64,000 nucleotides of DNA from Actinostola sp. cb2023 (GCA_033675265.1 JAUJYZ010001360.1:296577-360576), one strand, 5' to 3'. Positions 43,001-53,230 are shown, counted from the stretch's first letter. Numbers and translations are program-made. The notes: generated by a model from the sequence alone, not told the origin.

Positions 43001-43153
43001 CGTTGCTGCAGCAATCATTTGTGCATGTTTTCGGTGCTTGTGTCCATGTTTTGTGCAGGGCACTTTTGTCCCTCGTTGGATGAGCTTGGCTGTACTACCG
43101 TAAAATACCGCTACTACAAGAATTTGCATACATATCGCTCGTCTTGGGCCCAT
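36660..43153 (-). CDS. TSP1 gene 1: secreted protein with TSP1-EGF and four more TSP1 repeats
   Basis: Exons 43153-42728, 40895-40748, 40294-40124, 38057-37881, 37559-37389 and 37021-36660: 1455 nt, 484 residues, all GT-AG with consistent phases (0, then 1 throughout). The protein has a signal peptide (MQILVVAVFYGSTAKL, start at residue 1 or 9) and a Pro/Thr/Lys-rich linker. TSP1 (GEWSDWTPCSSSCGNTGVKQ) is followed by EGF-like CMNGGS...CKCLAGYDGVCC, then TSP1 repeats GNWSPWGKWSQC, GGWGKWGDWSPC and GGWSTWLEWSQC. A His/Arg-rich spacer and a last TSP1 (GPWTSWSSCSTTCGTG) end it. WxxW C-mannosylation and CSxTCG fucosylation-type motifs are present. It is likely an extracellular matrix or adhesion protein; a TM segment is absent. 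Intron 1 holds a minisatellite and several MITEs. Confidence 0.9.
37389..37559 (-). CDS. TSP1 gene 1, exon 5: TSP1
   Basis: 171 nt, phase 1-1; acceptor TTTTGAAAACAG region, donor TGTCAAA|GTAGGT. DGGWSTWLEWSQCSKSCGKG. Confidence 0.9.
37881..38057 (-). CDS. TSP1 gene 1, exon 4: TSP1
   Basis: 177 nt, phase 1-1; acceptor TGTTTTACAG, donor CCAG|GTATTG. NGGWGKWGDWSPCSSTCGQG, six cysteines. Confidence 0.9.
38395..38830. repeat. tRNA-derived SINE-like segments in intron 3
   Basis: On the minus strand AGGGTTCGACTCCCAGCCGC (38421-38445) looks like a B-box with flanking stem, and ATAGCCTAGTGGTGCGGGGC (about 38645-38665) like an A-box. On the plus strand CCCGGGATCGAGTTCTCGCG (38791 on) is another B-box-like block followed by a T-rich tail. 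I could not fold a complete tRNA, so these are more likely SINE fragments than tRNA genes. Confidence 0.4.
39497..39659. mobile_element. MITE of the TATACACCTA family in intron 3 of gene 1
   Basis: TATACACCTAATTTCATAAA with CGTTGTCCAA at the left; TTGGACAACG and TTTGAAATTAGGTGTATA at the right. The centre also pairs (AAAAGACAAAAGAA / TTCTTTTGTCTTTT). Confidence 0.85.
40124..40294 (-). CDS. TSP1 gene 1, exon 3: TSP1
   Basis: 171 nt, phase 1-1; acceptor AATATGCAG, donor CCCAG|GTATCC. NGNWSPWGKWSQCSKSCNSG. Confidence 0.9.
40748..40895 (-). CDS. TSP1 gene 1, exon 2: TSP1 end and EGF-like
   Basis: 148 nt, entering in phase 0 after TTTCTGTGCAG, leaving in phase 1 (AAAG|GTGAGA). IITESSCGGVCHHPL then CHRFCMNGGSLLQRGCKCL. 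A second AG 9 bp downstream (ATTACAG) would break the frame and is not used in this model. Confidence 0.85.
40967..41155. mobile_element. Palindromic MITE in intron 1 of gene 1
   Basis: GCATCAAGAGTTCCAGACTT and CCGGTACGCGCGCAATGCAT with AGATTATTACAAAGGAAAA are mirrored to 41155. Confidence 0.85.
41532..41610. mobile_element. 79-bp near-perfect palindrome, core of a nested TIR element
   Basis: CTCATTATGAATTCACCGGG and ATGTATCCATATACA mirrored around ACCCAGGGC. A wider pair, TAGTTTAAATTTGAC (about 41488) and GTCAAATTTAAACTA (about 41684), encloses it. Confidence 0.8.
41740..41847. mobile_element. MITE (TAGACTGATTCCATAAG ends), uninterrupted copy
   Basis: TAGACTGATTCCATAAGACG ... CGACTTATGGAATAAGTCTA with GCGAAAACAGCG, the same family as the LINE-split element at 34843-36164. 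Confidence 0.8.
42120..42705. repeat. GTTGTTGTT/GGTGGTGGTAATAGTGGAGG minisatellite
   Basis: Units of about 50-60 bp (GGTGGTAATAGTGGAGGCGG + TGATTAGTAGTGTT + GTT repeats), about nine copies, within intron 1 of gene 1. The Thr/His-repeat minus frame is translation of this repeat. Confidence 0.9.
42402..42546. mobile_element. TAGAGTG-family MITE inserted in the minisatellite
   Basis: TAGAGTGGTTTTCATTAACC ... GGTTTATGAAAACCACTCTA with internal AGAAAACAAAAGAATTAGAG. Relatives at 53550-53694 and 54727-54875. Confidence 0.85.
42728..43153 (-). CDS. TSP1 gene 1, exon 1: signal peptide, linker, first half of TSP1
   Basis: 426 nt, ATG at 43153, donor AAAG|GTAAAAC in phase 0. Hydrophobic ILVVAVFYGS, a long Lys/Pro/Thr linker with RPTQSRPPTRQPKTT, then CVLGEWSDWTPCSSSCG. 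Confidence 0.9.
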
Positions 43154-43565
43154 CAGTTAGTTCTACTGTACTTGTCAGCGCTTAACTTTCTGGGGCAAAA
43201 TCATGAAGTTTTTTCACTATAAGAACATGCAAACAACGTGTTTCATTAACTTGAAGTCATGTAACTGTACAGTGCTTAGTATTTGCAAAACAGTGAAGTT
43301 AGTTTTAAAATATTCAAATCAGCTTAATCCATGTTTACACTGTCGTTCTAGTTTACAATGTCATGTAAATTCCTAGCAACCTCTGTAGAGCCATTGACGT
43401 ATTGCAAGATGGGGCACTACCTAGCCTGATGGCTCACTAATCGAAGAATCTGTAACGGGCTAGAATCGCAGCTAGCTTCGTATAACAAAGTGACATTTTA
43501 TCCTGTCTTCACTTTAGTTTTTCAACCGGCCCCTACAAAATGTCAATTCGCTTTAACAGTTTATT

Positions 43566-43720
43566 ATGCAGCTATAAATTACGTTTGTTTGTTGTAGCTT
43601 GACGCACAGACCTTTAAGTAGTCGCCGTGCCTTTTGTTCTCTCAACATCAAGGTATCTAACAAGGCCTAGTGTTGGGTAGTGTTGTTTGTTCAGGCTTTT
43701 ACGTAAGTGTCTCGGAATGC
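43566..43720 (+). repeat. 155-bp direct repeat, copy 1
   Basis: ATGCAGCTATAAATTACGTT ... TTACGTAAGTGTCTCGGAATGC, matched at 45191-45344 with only a few differences. The stretch 43154-43565 has no gene and would hold the promoter of TSP1 gene 1. Confidence 0.9.
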
Positions 43721-44480
43721 AGCTGATCACATCTTTGCAGAGTGCAACGAAACTAAGAATTTGTATTTAGAATTAAAAAACTGCCTTCAAAAACACAACA
43801 TTGTTTTAGAACCAAATCCAGTTAATAGCTGATATCGAAGTTACACTCCAATGACTCTGTACAACGGTTTCAAGTCGAGGCTATCGGGTCAGTACAAAAA
43901 CTTGACCCGATAGCCTCGACTTGAAACCTGTGTTCAGAGTCATTTGGAGTGTAACTTCGATATCAGCTATTTTAGGAGTCGACTAGTAAGGAACCTATCA
44001 ATATAATTATTTTATTATCATTATTTTGGTCTTTAAAATTCTAATTTTCAAAGCAAGAGATAAAGGGAAGATTCCAACGTACCCTGTTCCTGTTTTTAAA
44101 CTATCTCGAGCAGTATGAAATCCTAGAGAGAAAATGTGTCAAAAAGACGACCACAGCCTAGCTCTTCTTTCACTTGGAGAAATGGGAAAAATTATTGGAA
44201 ATCTGCAGCGCAATTCTCCCTGACGTCATAATTAAAATTACAATAATAATCATAAAAAATTCAAATCTCATAAAAAGTTTAAAAAGTAGGTATTTATATA
44301 TCTCTATATAGTTTTAGGATATATTCTGTGAATCTTACAGTTGAAAACTGAAAGACAAAAACAATACCAATAATGCTTGTCAGTTCTGTAACGGCTTCTA
44401 GTTTTGTTTGTTTTTGTTTAATATTTGTATTTTGCATGTGTATAAATAAGTGTATTCTTTCTAATAAAAATAATAAAATA
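43721..44480 (+). pseudogene. Decayed LINE C-terminal fragment with MITE insertion
   Basis: ADHIFAECNETKNLYLELKN (43727 on) matches the zinc-finger end of the LINE at 34872-36100. After a MITE at 43824-43972 the homology continues with KARDKGKIP and ends at LGEMGKII, followed by an AATAAAAATAATAAAA tail. Stops and frameshifts are present. Confidence 0.75.
43824..43972. mobile_element. Palindromic MITE within the LINE fragment
   Basis: AATAGCTGATATCGAAGTTA and TTTCAAGTCGAGGCTATCGG with GTCA are mirrored around a TACAAAAAC loop. Confidence 0.85.
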
Positions 44481-44482
44481 CT

Positions 44483-45187
44483 AGACGCTCTACTAGCGTG
44501 AAGTCGGGCTTCTAACTGATATGTAGCCTATTTGAACGTACTAAATATAGATACATATCTTAGTGCGATTAAAACAGTGTTTGGTCACTCGTTGCGTGAC
44601 TTGGTAGAACATCTTTCCTTAATTTCAGTACTGCGATTTCACAAATTCAGCGAATCATGAATGACAATGACATATAGTTTATTTGGTACCATAAATATAT
44701 CCATACAAATTATACAAATACCGTATACATAAACTAGACATCGCAGAGTGATTAATCAATGTTTGGATGAAGTACAAATAAGTTATGGGTTTACCTCGGC
44801 TCGGTGTATTTAAAAAGCCTCACAACTGACGTAATTGCTATTTTTTCTTCACTACGTGTATCAACTCACTTCGTTCTAAGTTCTAAAGATCTCTAAACCC
44901 TTTGCAGTACTAGTACTGGATTTATAAATCCATATCTATCTCTATGAATTATTGTGGTTATTTTGAAAACAAGACGACACAACCTTCCTCGATCCAACAA
45001 GGTTTGTGAAGAAGCTCTGTTTCGTGTTGATAAACCATGTTGTTAGAGCCTTTGCTGATTATCTTATCGGCAGGCACAGGGCGCATGCGCTGTAGAACCC
45101 AGTTGGCGATTTGAGGTCAAAGAAGAATACGACGACGACAACCAAACTGCATTTTTGGAGTCGGGTTTTCCACAGGAAGCCCGAATA
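44483..45187. mobile_element. Repeat with TCGGGCTTC / GAAGCCCGA ends, copy 1
   Basis: Begins TAGACGCTCTACTAGCGTGA + AGTCGGGCTTC and ends TTCCACAGGAAGCCCGA. The start recurs at 52052 and the end at about 52495, with partly shared interior (CCTATTTGAAC, AAATATAGATA). Superfamily not determined. Confidence 0.6.
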
Positions 45188-45190
45188 AAA

Positions 45191-45344
45191 ATGCAGCTAT
45201 AAATTACGTTTGTTTGTTGTAGCTTGACGCACAGACCTTAAGTAGTCGCCGTGCCTTTTGTTCTCTCAACATCAAGGTATCTAACAAGGCCTAGTGTTGG
45301 GTAGTGTTGTTTGTTCAGGCTTTTACGTAATTGTCTCGGAATGC
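45191..45344 (+). repeat. 155-bp direct repeat, copy 2
   Basis: See copy 1 at 43566-43720. The following 45345-46039 shows no gene, only AT-rich DNA and an (ATG)n tract. Confidence 0.9.
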
Positions 45345-46039
45345 TGTCACTAGTATAGCCTCCCTGGGATTAGGAACGAAGAACACCGACACTAACAACG
45401 CCCACATCAATGTTGATCGAATAATGATTTGCAGATAGTTGTGAAATACCTCTGAATCTAATCAGTATACAGTGGAACTTCTCGTCTCGAACAAGACACA
45501 TGACCATCTAGTATACCTGTACAAGTTACTCGATCATTAGTCGGACTCTGGAAACACACTGAGCCGAAAAAGACAAGAAAAAAAGAATTAAGAAACTAAG
45601 GAATAAAGAAAGAAAAAGAAAATTAACACTGAAACCGGCGAAAAAGATATGATGATGATGATGATGATTACACCGATATGGAAAGGAAGAAAGGAAATAC
45701 ACAATCACAGTCCGAGAGGTGTATGCTTAGTTCCCATTTTCTAAAGGGGGATTAATGTCAATCAATCCTTATTATCACCCAAAGTACTGCTGGAGCATAT
45801 CACGTGACAAATGCATTTTCCGACGGAGAGAAAAAAAGAAACGTTTTGGCAGATTAAGACTCGTGCTACAACAGTTAGCCCGAGTTATAAAATAATCGAT
45901 ACATGAAAGCGCACAGCTGTATGTGATGAAAACGTTCATAACAATTCAACAGTTATGTCCATTGGCCACATGGAAGATCTCGCAGACTCAGTACAGACAG
46001 GAAGTCCATCAAAACTGACGCAAGCTTCAGATCTCTGTA

Positions 46040-48937
46040 TGGGCTGCAATCATGACACGATGGCATCAATGTATGGAAGAAAATCGTATTTTCTAATTTT
46101 ATGCCTAACTAGCAGTTGCGGCGGCTCAGAATCTTTTCCAATGTCATCTTTTGAAGAAAGCCAAGGATTGTACATCGAAAAATCTGCACATTCAACAAAA
46201 TTGGAGATGGTGGTATCAAAAATACATGGCGCAGCAATTTCCATACATTAAATGTATGTCGTACAATCGTCTTTTTTAATTTTTCGCGTTACTACCAGTT
46301 GCGGCTGCTCAGAATCGTTTCCAATATCATTCTGTTAAGAAAGCCAAGGATTGCACGTCGAAAAATCTGGACAATCAACGAATTTGGAGATGGTTGTTTC
46401 AAAAATACATGGCGCAGCAATTTCCATACAGTAAATGTATGGGAGAAATTCGTAATTTCTAAATTTTCGCCTTAATAGCAGTTGCGGCTGCTCAGAATCT
46501 TTTCCAATGTCCTTTTTTTAAGAAAGCAAAGAATTGTACGCCGAAAAATCTGGACATTCAACGAATTCAGAGATGGTTCCATCAGAAATACATGGCGCAG
46601 CAATTTCATTACAGTTGATGTATGGCAGAAATCGTGTGTTTCTAATTTTTGGCCCTACTATTTGTTCCAGGTGCTTAGAATCTTTACCAATGACATTTCT
46701 TGTAGATAGCCAAGGATTGCACGTAAATAAATCTGAACATTTAACGAATTCAGAGATGGTTCCATCAGATATACATGGCGCAGCAATTTCATTAGAGTAA
46801 ATGAATGGCAGAAATCGTGTGTTTCTAATTTTTGGACCTACTAGTTGTTCCAGGTGCTTAGAATCTTTACCAATGTCATTTTTTAAAGAAAGCCAAGGAT
46901 TATACGTAAACAAATCTGGACGGCATTTAACGAATTCAGAGATGGTTCCTTCAGAAATACATGGCGCAGCAATTTCATTACAGTAAATGTATGGCAGAAA
47001 TCGTGTGTTTCAAATTTTTGGACCTACTAGTTGTTCCAGGTGCTTAGAATCTTTACCAATGTCATTTTTTTTAAAAGCCAAGGATTATACGTAAACAAAT
47101 CTGGACATTTAACGATTTCAGAGATGGTTCCATCAGAAATACATGGCGCAGCAATTTCATTACAGTAAATGAATGGCAACTGAAATCGTGTGTTTCTAAT
47201 TTTTGGCCGTACTATAGTTGTTCTAGTTGTTTAAAATCTTTACCAATGTCATTTTTTGAAGAAAGCCAAGGATTGTAGGTAAAAAATCTGTTCATTTAAC
47301 GAATTCAGAGATGGTTCCATCAGAAATACATGGCGCAGCAATTTCATTACAGTAAATGTATGGCAGAAATCGTGTGTTTCTAATATTTTTGGACCTACTA
47401 GTTGTTCCAGGTGCTTAGAATCTTTACCAATGTCATTTTTTGAAGAAAGCCAAGGATTGTAGGTAAAAAAATCTGGACATTTAACGAATTCAGAGATGGT
47501 TCCATCAGAAATACATGGCGCAGCAATTTCATTACAGTAAACTGTATGGTAGAAATCGTGTGTTTCTAATTTTTGGCCCTACTAATTGTTCCAGGTGCTT
47601 AGAATCTTTACCAATGTCATTTTTTGAAGAAAGCCAAGGATTGTACGTAAACAAATCTGGACATTTAACGAATTCAGAGATGGTTCCATCAGAAATACAT
47701 GGCGCAGCAATTTCATTACAGTAAATGTATGGCAGAAATCGTGTGTTTCTCATTTTTGGCCCTACTACTTGTTCCAGGTGCTTAGAATCTTTTCCAATGT
47801 CAGTTTTTGAAGAAAGCCAAGAATTGTACGTAAAAAAATCTGGACATTCAACGAATTCAGAGATGGTTCCATCAGAAATACATGGCGCAGCAATTTCATT
47901 ACAGTAAATGTATGGCAGAAATCGTGTGTTTCTCATTTTTGGCCCTACTACTTGTTCCAGGTGCTTAGAATCTTTACCAATGTCATTTTTTGAAGAAAGC
48001 CAAGAATTGTACGTCGAAAAATCTGGACATTCAACGAATTCAGAGATGGTTCCATAAGAAATACATGGCGCAGCAATTTCATTACAGTAAATGTATGGCA
48101 GAAATCGTGTGTTTCTAATTTTTGGCCCTACTACTTGTTCCAGGTGCTTAGAATCTTTACCAATGTCATTTTTTGAAGAAAGCCAAGGATTGTACGTAAA
48201 CAAATCTGACATTTAACGAATTCAGAGATGGTTCCATCAGAAATACATGGCGCAGCAATTTCATTACAGTAAATGTATGGCAGAAATCGTGTGTTTCTCA
48301 TTTTTGGCCCTACTATTTGTTCCAGGTGCTTAGAATCTTTACCAATGTCATTTTTTGAAGAAAGCCAAGAATTGTACGTAAAAAAATCTGGACATTTAAC
48401 GAATTCAGAGATGGTTCCATAAGAAATACATGGCGCAGCAATTTCATTACAGTAAATGTATGGCAGAAATCGTGTGTTTCTAATTTTTGGCCCTACCACT
48501 TGTTCCAGGTGCTTAAAATCTTTACCAATGTCATTTTTTGAAGAAAGCCAAGGATTGTACGTAAAAAAATCTGGACATTTAACGAATTCAGAGATGGTTC
48601 CATCAGAAATACATGGCCAGCAATTTCATTACAGTAAATGTATGGCAGAAATCGTGTGTTTCTAATTTTTGGCCCTAATAGTTGTTCCAGGTGCTTAGAA
48701 TCTTTACCAATGTCATTTTTTGAAGAAAGCCAATGATTGTACGTAAAAATCTGGACATTTTAACGAATTCAGAGATGGTTCCATCAGAAATACATGGCGC
48801 AGCAATTTCATTACAGTAAATGTATGGCAGAAATCGTGTGTTTCTAATTGTTGGCCCTACTAGTTGTTCCAGGTGCTTAGAATCTTTACCAATGTCATTT
48901 TTTGAAGAAACCAAGGATTGTACGTAAAAAAAATCCC
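46040..48937 (-). repeat. Tandem array of about 15 x 182 bp encoding a 60-residue repeat
   Basis: The anchor TACATGGCGCAGCAATTT recurs 15 times at spacings of 180-187 bp (46222 to 48790). The minus strand of each unit reads NEIAAPCISDGTISEFVECP then DF(S/F)TYN(S/P)WLSSKNDIGKD then SKHLEQ(V/L)VGPKIRNTRFLPY and runs open across several units (for example 47532-48212, 226 codons). The most divergent, distal units (46040-46450) still keep a frame and conservative changes. Two Cys and one Trp per unit are constant. Single-base indels break the frame between groups of units. No start or flanking exon was found, so it is either part of a gene with repeated segments or a coding-derived satellite. Confidence 0.7.
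47532..48212 (-). CDS. Longest open part of the 60-residue repeat array (hypothetical)
   Basis: 226 codons, almost four repeats in one frame. Its apparent first Met is only the first in-frame start. No signal peptide, no recognised domain. Treat as a hypothetical partial coding region. Confidence 0.35.
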   Translation of the reverse strand: MSDLFTYNPWLSSKNDIGKDSKHLEQVVGPKIRNTRFLPYIYCNEIAAPCISYGTISEFVECPDFSTYNSWLSSKNDIGKDSKHLEQVVGPKMRNTRFLPYIYCNEIAAPCISDGTISEFVECPDFFTYNSWLSSKTDIGKDSKHLEQVVGPKMRNTRFLPYIYCNEIAAPCISDGTISEFVKCPDLFTYNPWLSSKNDIGKDSKHLEQLVGPKIRNTRFLPYSLL

Positions 48938-48957
48938 CCCCCCCCCCCCCCCCCCCC
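48936..48957. repeat. Poly-C tract ending the array
   Basis: The last unit is cut inside TACGTAAAAAAAATC by a C run, after which unrelated sequence (CGGGATCAGAGCACGCG) begins. Possible assembly join. 48958-49503 shows no gene. Confidence 0.85.
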
Positions 48958-49503
48958 ACCCCCGGGATCAGAGCACGCGTTAGTCGGTGCCCAAAATGGC
49001 GGTGGATAGCCAGAATTAGTCGTAGAGGCAAGATACCGGTATAGACTGATACAAACATCGGGAAAGATTTGTCACAAGTAGTCGGCTAGAATTTCTCTGG
49101 CACGCCCCCACATTCTAGTACATACAAACATGGGCTCAAATTCAAGGTTTTTTGCAATTTTCCTCGTATAAATGCATATAACTAAAAAGTTAACGACGGA
49201 TTTAGTTTGTTTGATCTTTCGTGGACCATATTATTTGGCTATAATTGAAATTCGATGCAAAAAAGTACCGTATTTTTTTAGTTGAATGGGTCTACCTTAC
49301 AAGAGAATTGGCGTGACATGACCTCAAACTGGCCTGTCAGCCCACATAAATAGCTTTTATTGAAACTACACAGGCCTAGTCACGAAATTAACTACGGATT
49401 AGCATAGCCCGCGCTTTTATGGACATTTTGATACCAAATACATGTTAGTTCGTAAAATTTTCGCACCGTATTTCGGCCAGTTTTTATAGAGTTCCATACA
49501 GAG

Positions 49504-49811
49504 TATACACCTATTTCAAAAAAGGTTGTCGAAGACATCAGTCCATAGGCAGCAAGTTATAGGTTGTTCCAAGACCGAATTGCATTATGGTAACAGCTTG
49601 AATGTCGTGATGCCAGAGAAAATTCGATTCAAAATTTGTCTTGGCCTGTTTCAAATCAAATAATTACGATATCATATACAGCTTTTCATACAGGAAGTGC
49701 TATCTTTGGCTATTCAAGCTGTTACCATAATGCAGTTCGGTCTTGCAACGACGTACAACCTATCGCCTATGGACTGATGTCCTCGACAACCTTTATTGAA
49801 ATAGGTGTATA
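49504..49811. mobile_element. MITE of the TATACACCTATTTC family
   Basis: TATACACCTATTTCAAAAAA, GTTGTCGAAGACATCAGTCC and CATTATGGTAACAGCTTGAA are mirrored to GAAATAGGTGTATA. Confidence 0.9.
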
Positions 49812-50545
49812 CACAACAGCCTCGAAGCTCTTCCTAGTATTTATATCTATTGATCATTGTATTAGTTTGACTCGATGTAAACTCCTGGGCATTCAAAAAT
49901 ATGATGTGTCAGGCTTCTCTGGTGTTGTTAGTATGACTATTCATAACAGCTTGTGCCTTCGCCGTTGCACAAACAAAACTGATGAATCTGAGGGAACTTA
50001 TAGCGGGAGGAAATACTCAATGCAAAGCAGTGGTGAACCCTTTTTCCATGCACAACAAGACGCTCAATGAGCGTTCACTCGGGCATTATGAAAAGGAAAA
50101 TGTCAGTTGCGTGAGGAAGAACCTGAAAATGAATGCCAGTTCGTTGAAGAAAAAGAATATTTATCTATATATTTTTTGGTGTGCATAGATAACAAGAACA
50201 GTGTCAGTTGCGTGAGGAGGGACCTGACAGTGATTGACAGTTGCGTGAAGAAAGAGAATATGTATATGTGTTTCGGTGAGCATCTCTGAATCGAACTTCC
50301 GTAACACGTGCTTGGTACTTCCAGTTGAAAATCATATTTATGGTCAGACGATTCTGATAACCTCTTTGGTTTCTTCGTTATCGCAAAGGAAATTCGGTCA
50401 ATTCAATAAATCGTCGAATCAAAAAAAATTATTTGCAATATTCTTTCATAGTTAGAAGAGCTCTTTTGTTGTACAGCATTTGTATAATGTAATTAAGGTT
50501 TAGTTGGATTCTGAAATTAACGGAATGAATGATCAAAATGAATAT

Positions 50546-50726
50546 AAATAGCTTGAGTTCAATTGATTACCTTTGGACTTTGATGAGTTCATGTAAAGTC
50601 TGTAAAGGCCCTGTCGAAAACGCTCAACATCTTTTAGAGTGGGCCCACACGAATCGGCGTATGCGTTTGTATGTGAGAGCGTATTTAAGAGGAACTGATG
50701 GATGGCTTGCCTTGGATACAACATAA
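50546..50726 (+). pseudogene. Possible LINE zinc-finger fragment
   Basis: A short frame with CKVCKGPVENAQHLLEWAHT has the C-x2-C...H spacing of LINE terminal zinc fingers, but the last Cys is replaced (LLEWAH) and it ends after about 45 codons. Weak. The rest of 49812-51320 has only small direct repeats (GTCAGTTGCGTGAGGA at 50100, 50200). Confidence 0.25.
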
Positions 50727-51319
50727 TTTCTCTTCTGCACAGGTCAACTGCTTCTTTCACTTCTAGTCGTCGAATACGATGACTTAGCAATATCTCAGTA
50801 TCTGCCATGAGCGAACAAAACTTCGGATTAATTGACACGTTTGTCGCGCCATGAATATTCAACCTCAAGTGACCTCAAGTATGTTTAAAGATGTAATACA
50901 GATGTACCTCCACGAATCTTTATGAGTCATCGAGATAAATAGTTTCTCGTCACGCAACTGTCATTCTCACAATACCCGAATATACGCTCGTTGAGCGTCT
51001 TCTGCAACAGATCCCTAATAAAAATCTAAGGACGTTTTGATTTCGATTGTATTTCTGCCGTTCACTGACCTGTTTTGAGCGTGGAAATTCTGTTTTAAAT
51101 AGCGCTTAACGTGGCGGTTCTAAAATTAGATCGCGTAATAAATGTATGACTCAGACAAGGATCAAACAACTGTCATCGTACTGAAAAGAACACGGATTTT
51201 CGAACATTGACCTTTCTCGCCTTTGCTTTGATGTAGTTTTGAAGTACGATTTTTACGATTCCTTTTCCTTGTGAATTTTTCAAACGTGGAATAAAATAAA
51301 CATTCATCGTGAGTTATTG

Positions 51320-51985
51320 AAAATGATACGTCTTGAGGTTGCATAGGTCAGATGGTTCTGATAACGCCCTCACGTTTGTTTTTGTTAAACTTGAAACTCC
51401 GGATACGATTAAATACGTCGCATACTTTCGTCATTCTTTAACCGACTAAAAAAACTACGACTACTACTACTACCGAAAAACGCATTTTCTAACTCGGGCT
51501 TCCTTCGGAAGGGCCCGAGTAACAAGGACATCTTCTTCAATACAATATAATTTCTCTGACGTCATGACAATCAGTGACAGTTGAGTGACGAGGGAGACTA
51601 TTAGTCCGGTGAGTACGAACATGATACGTCTTGAGGTTGCATAGGTCAGATGGTTCCGATAACGGCCTCGCGTTTGTTTAAAAAAAAATATATTTTAAGC
51701 GAGCTTCTAGTCCTTTTACCACTTCTAGTCATTGAACGATGAACTAGAATCCTGACCTTTTAATAGCTTGAAGATCTACAGCTGCTTTCAAAACTAAGAT
51801 TCATAATCTACTTGAGTCCTGTGTCTCCTTTATCTTTTCAAATCTGCGGAGTAATCTTGAAACTCCGGATACGATTAAATACGTCGCATACTCGTCATTT
51901 TGAAGCCGAACAAAACTACTACTACTACCGAAATCCGCATTTTCTAACTCGGGCGGCCTGCGGCCTGGGCCCGAGTAATTAATGT
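51320..51985. repeat. Pair of repeats ending in CTCGGGC...GCCCGAGTAA hairpins
   Basis: ATACGTCTTGAGGTTGCATA occurs at 51327 and 51621, CTTGAAACTCCGGATACGAT at 51390 and 51857, and each copy ends in a GC-rich hairpin (51486-51518 and 51944-51977). The second copy has an extra roughly 180 bp. A terminal hairpin is reminiscent of Helitron 3' ends, but the CTRR terminus was not established. Confidence 0.5.
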
Positions 51986-52046
51986 AGCAAGAAAGTGTTA
52001 TATATGTCGATGTATTAATCAGATCTAATCACGGCATGAAATTATA

Positions 52047-52497
52047 AAAGCAACTAGACGCTCTTCTAGCGTGAAGTCGGGCTTCTAAATGAAATGTAAC
52101 CTATTTGAACTAAATATAGATATCTTATAGTGCGATTGAAACAGTTTTTGGTTGCTCGTCGTTGCGTGATTCGAGCTCGATAGAACATGCTTTCCTTGCA
52201 ATTTCAGTACTGCGAACTTTACAGTATATCAGTAAAAACGTTAATTAGCAGTCCGGCTTCACGCTACTAGAGCGTCCTGTTTCAATCTAAATTTAGATAC
52301 AGACGAAAAAAGACTTATATTTCGACCCCTTGACCTCCGGTGCTTTCCCTGATTGGTTTGTGCTTTCTAATCTTTCTTGGCCAGACTTTATGTCTCCTTC
52401 GGCCGGCACAGGGCGCATGCACAGGATTTGAGGTCAACGACGACAAAGAACGCTTCTCATTTTTAGAGTCAGGGCTTCCACAGGAAGCCCGACTAAT
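52047..52497. mobile_element. Repeat with TCGGGCTTC / GAAGCCCGA ends, copy 2
   Basis: TAGACGCTCTTCTAGCGTGA at the left, an inverted copy of that end near 52255 (TCACGCTACTAGAGCGTC), and TTCCACAGGAAGCCCGAC at the right. 52498-53159 has no recognisable gene except the JTB upstream region. Confidence 0.55.
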
Positions 52498-53159
52498 AAT
52501 CTATGACTGATTTGGGGATTTCGTGGAGGGGGAGGGGAGGGGGTCAAGCGAAAATATAAATTAAACTGAAGTACATATTGCATATTATATATATAATACA
52601 TATTAATATACCGAAGTGAAAAACAATCAGAAACTGACAGGAAAAAAAGAAGAAGAAGAATTCGAAGGGATTCGCAGGGGCTAGGACCGAACTGAGACCA
52701 AATGTTCCAATTTGTAGGCAAATCTTTTCCGATGTATGAATGAAGAATGAAGAATGAAGTGAACTACATGGAATGGGGGCAGTTTTTTTTAGTTTTTAAA
52801 GAACCTTGTACTGTTGTTTGTTACCTTTTGTTTTGAGTCATGTTGCCGAATGCAAAACCATTCCCACGCATTTTCAATACGAAAAATAGGAAATTCCAAG
52901 TGGACGTTAAGGAGGGGGGGTCTGACCTAAACGTCCAGTGGACGTTAAGCGTTGAAAGGTGAATATGTCGACGGCCTCTTACAGTCTAGCCTGTTTGTTA
53001 AATGCAGTACTCGAAATTTATAGTCACATGTATAATATTTGGGCTGCCTGTGGATATTCAATAGTTTGGCATGCGTCATCATCTATTTTGAGATTGTCCC
53101 ACAATGCACCAGTCTCTTGGAATAAATACTCAGTCAGCATCAGAACGAGGCAAGCAGCG

Positions 53160-53230
53160 ATGAAGCAATGGCGAACAGTTGTGTTGTTGGTTGTGGCAGT
53201 TTTAGCAATCCTCTTTATCGTCCAATTAAG
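53160..53230 (+). CDS. JTB: JTB exon 1: signal/anchor
   Basis: ATG at 53160, MKQWRTVVLLVVAVLAILF, donor TTAAG|GTAACA, phase 2. The frame is open upstream to 52959, but the Met preceding the hydrophobic helix is the natural start. Confidence 0.6.

Noticed and set aside
42841..43222. Plus-strand frames of 80-105 codons
   Set aside because: Antisense to exon 1 of TSP1 gene 1.
45955..48665. Plus-strand frames MYGRNRVFLIFGPT... across the 182-bp array
   Set aside because: They also recur with each unit but end at every unit boundary (about 60 codons), whereas the minus strand stays open across units.
52434..52721. 95-codon minus frame
   Set aside because: No domain or splice context; overlaps low-complexity purine/pyrimidine tracts.
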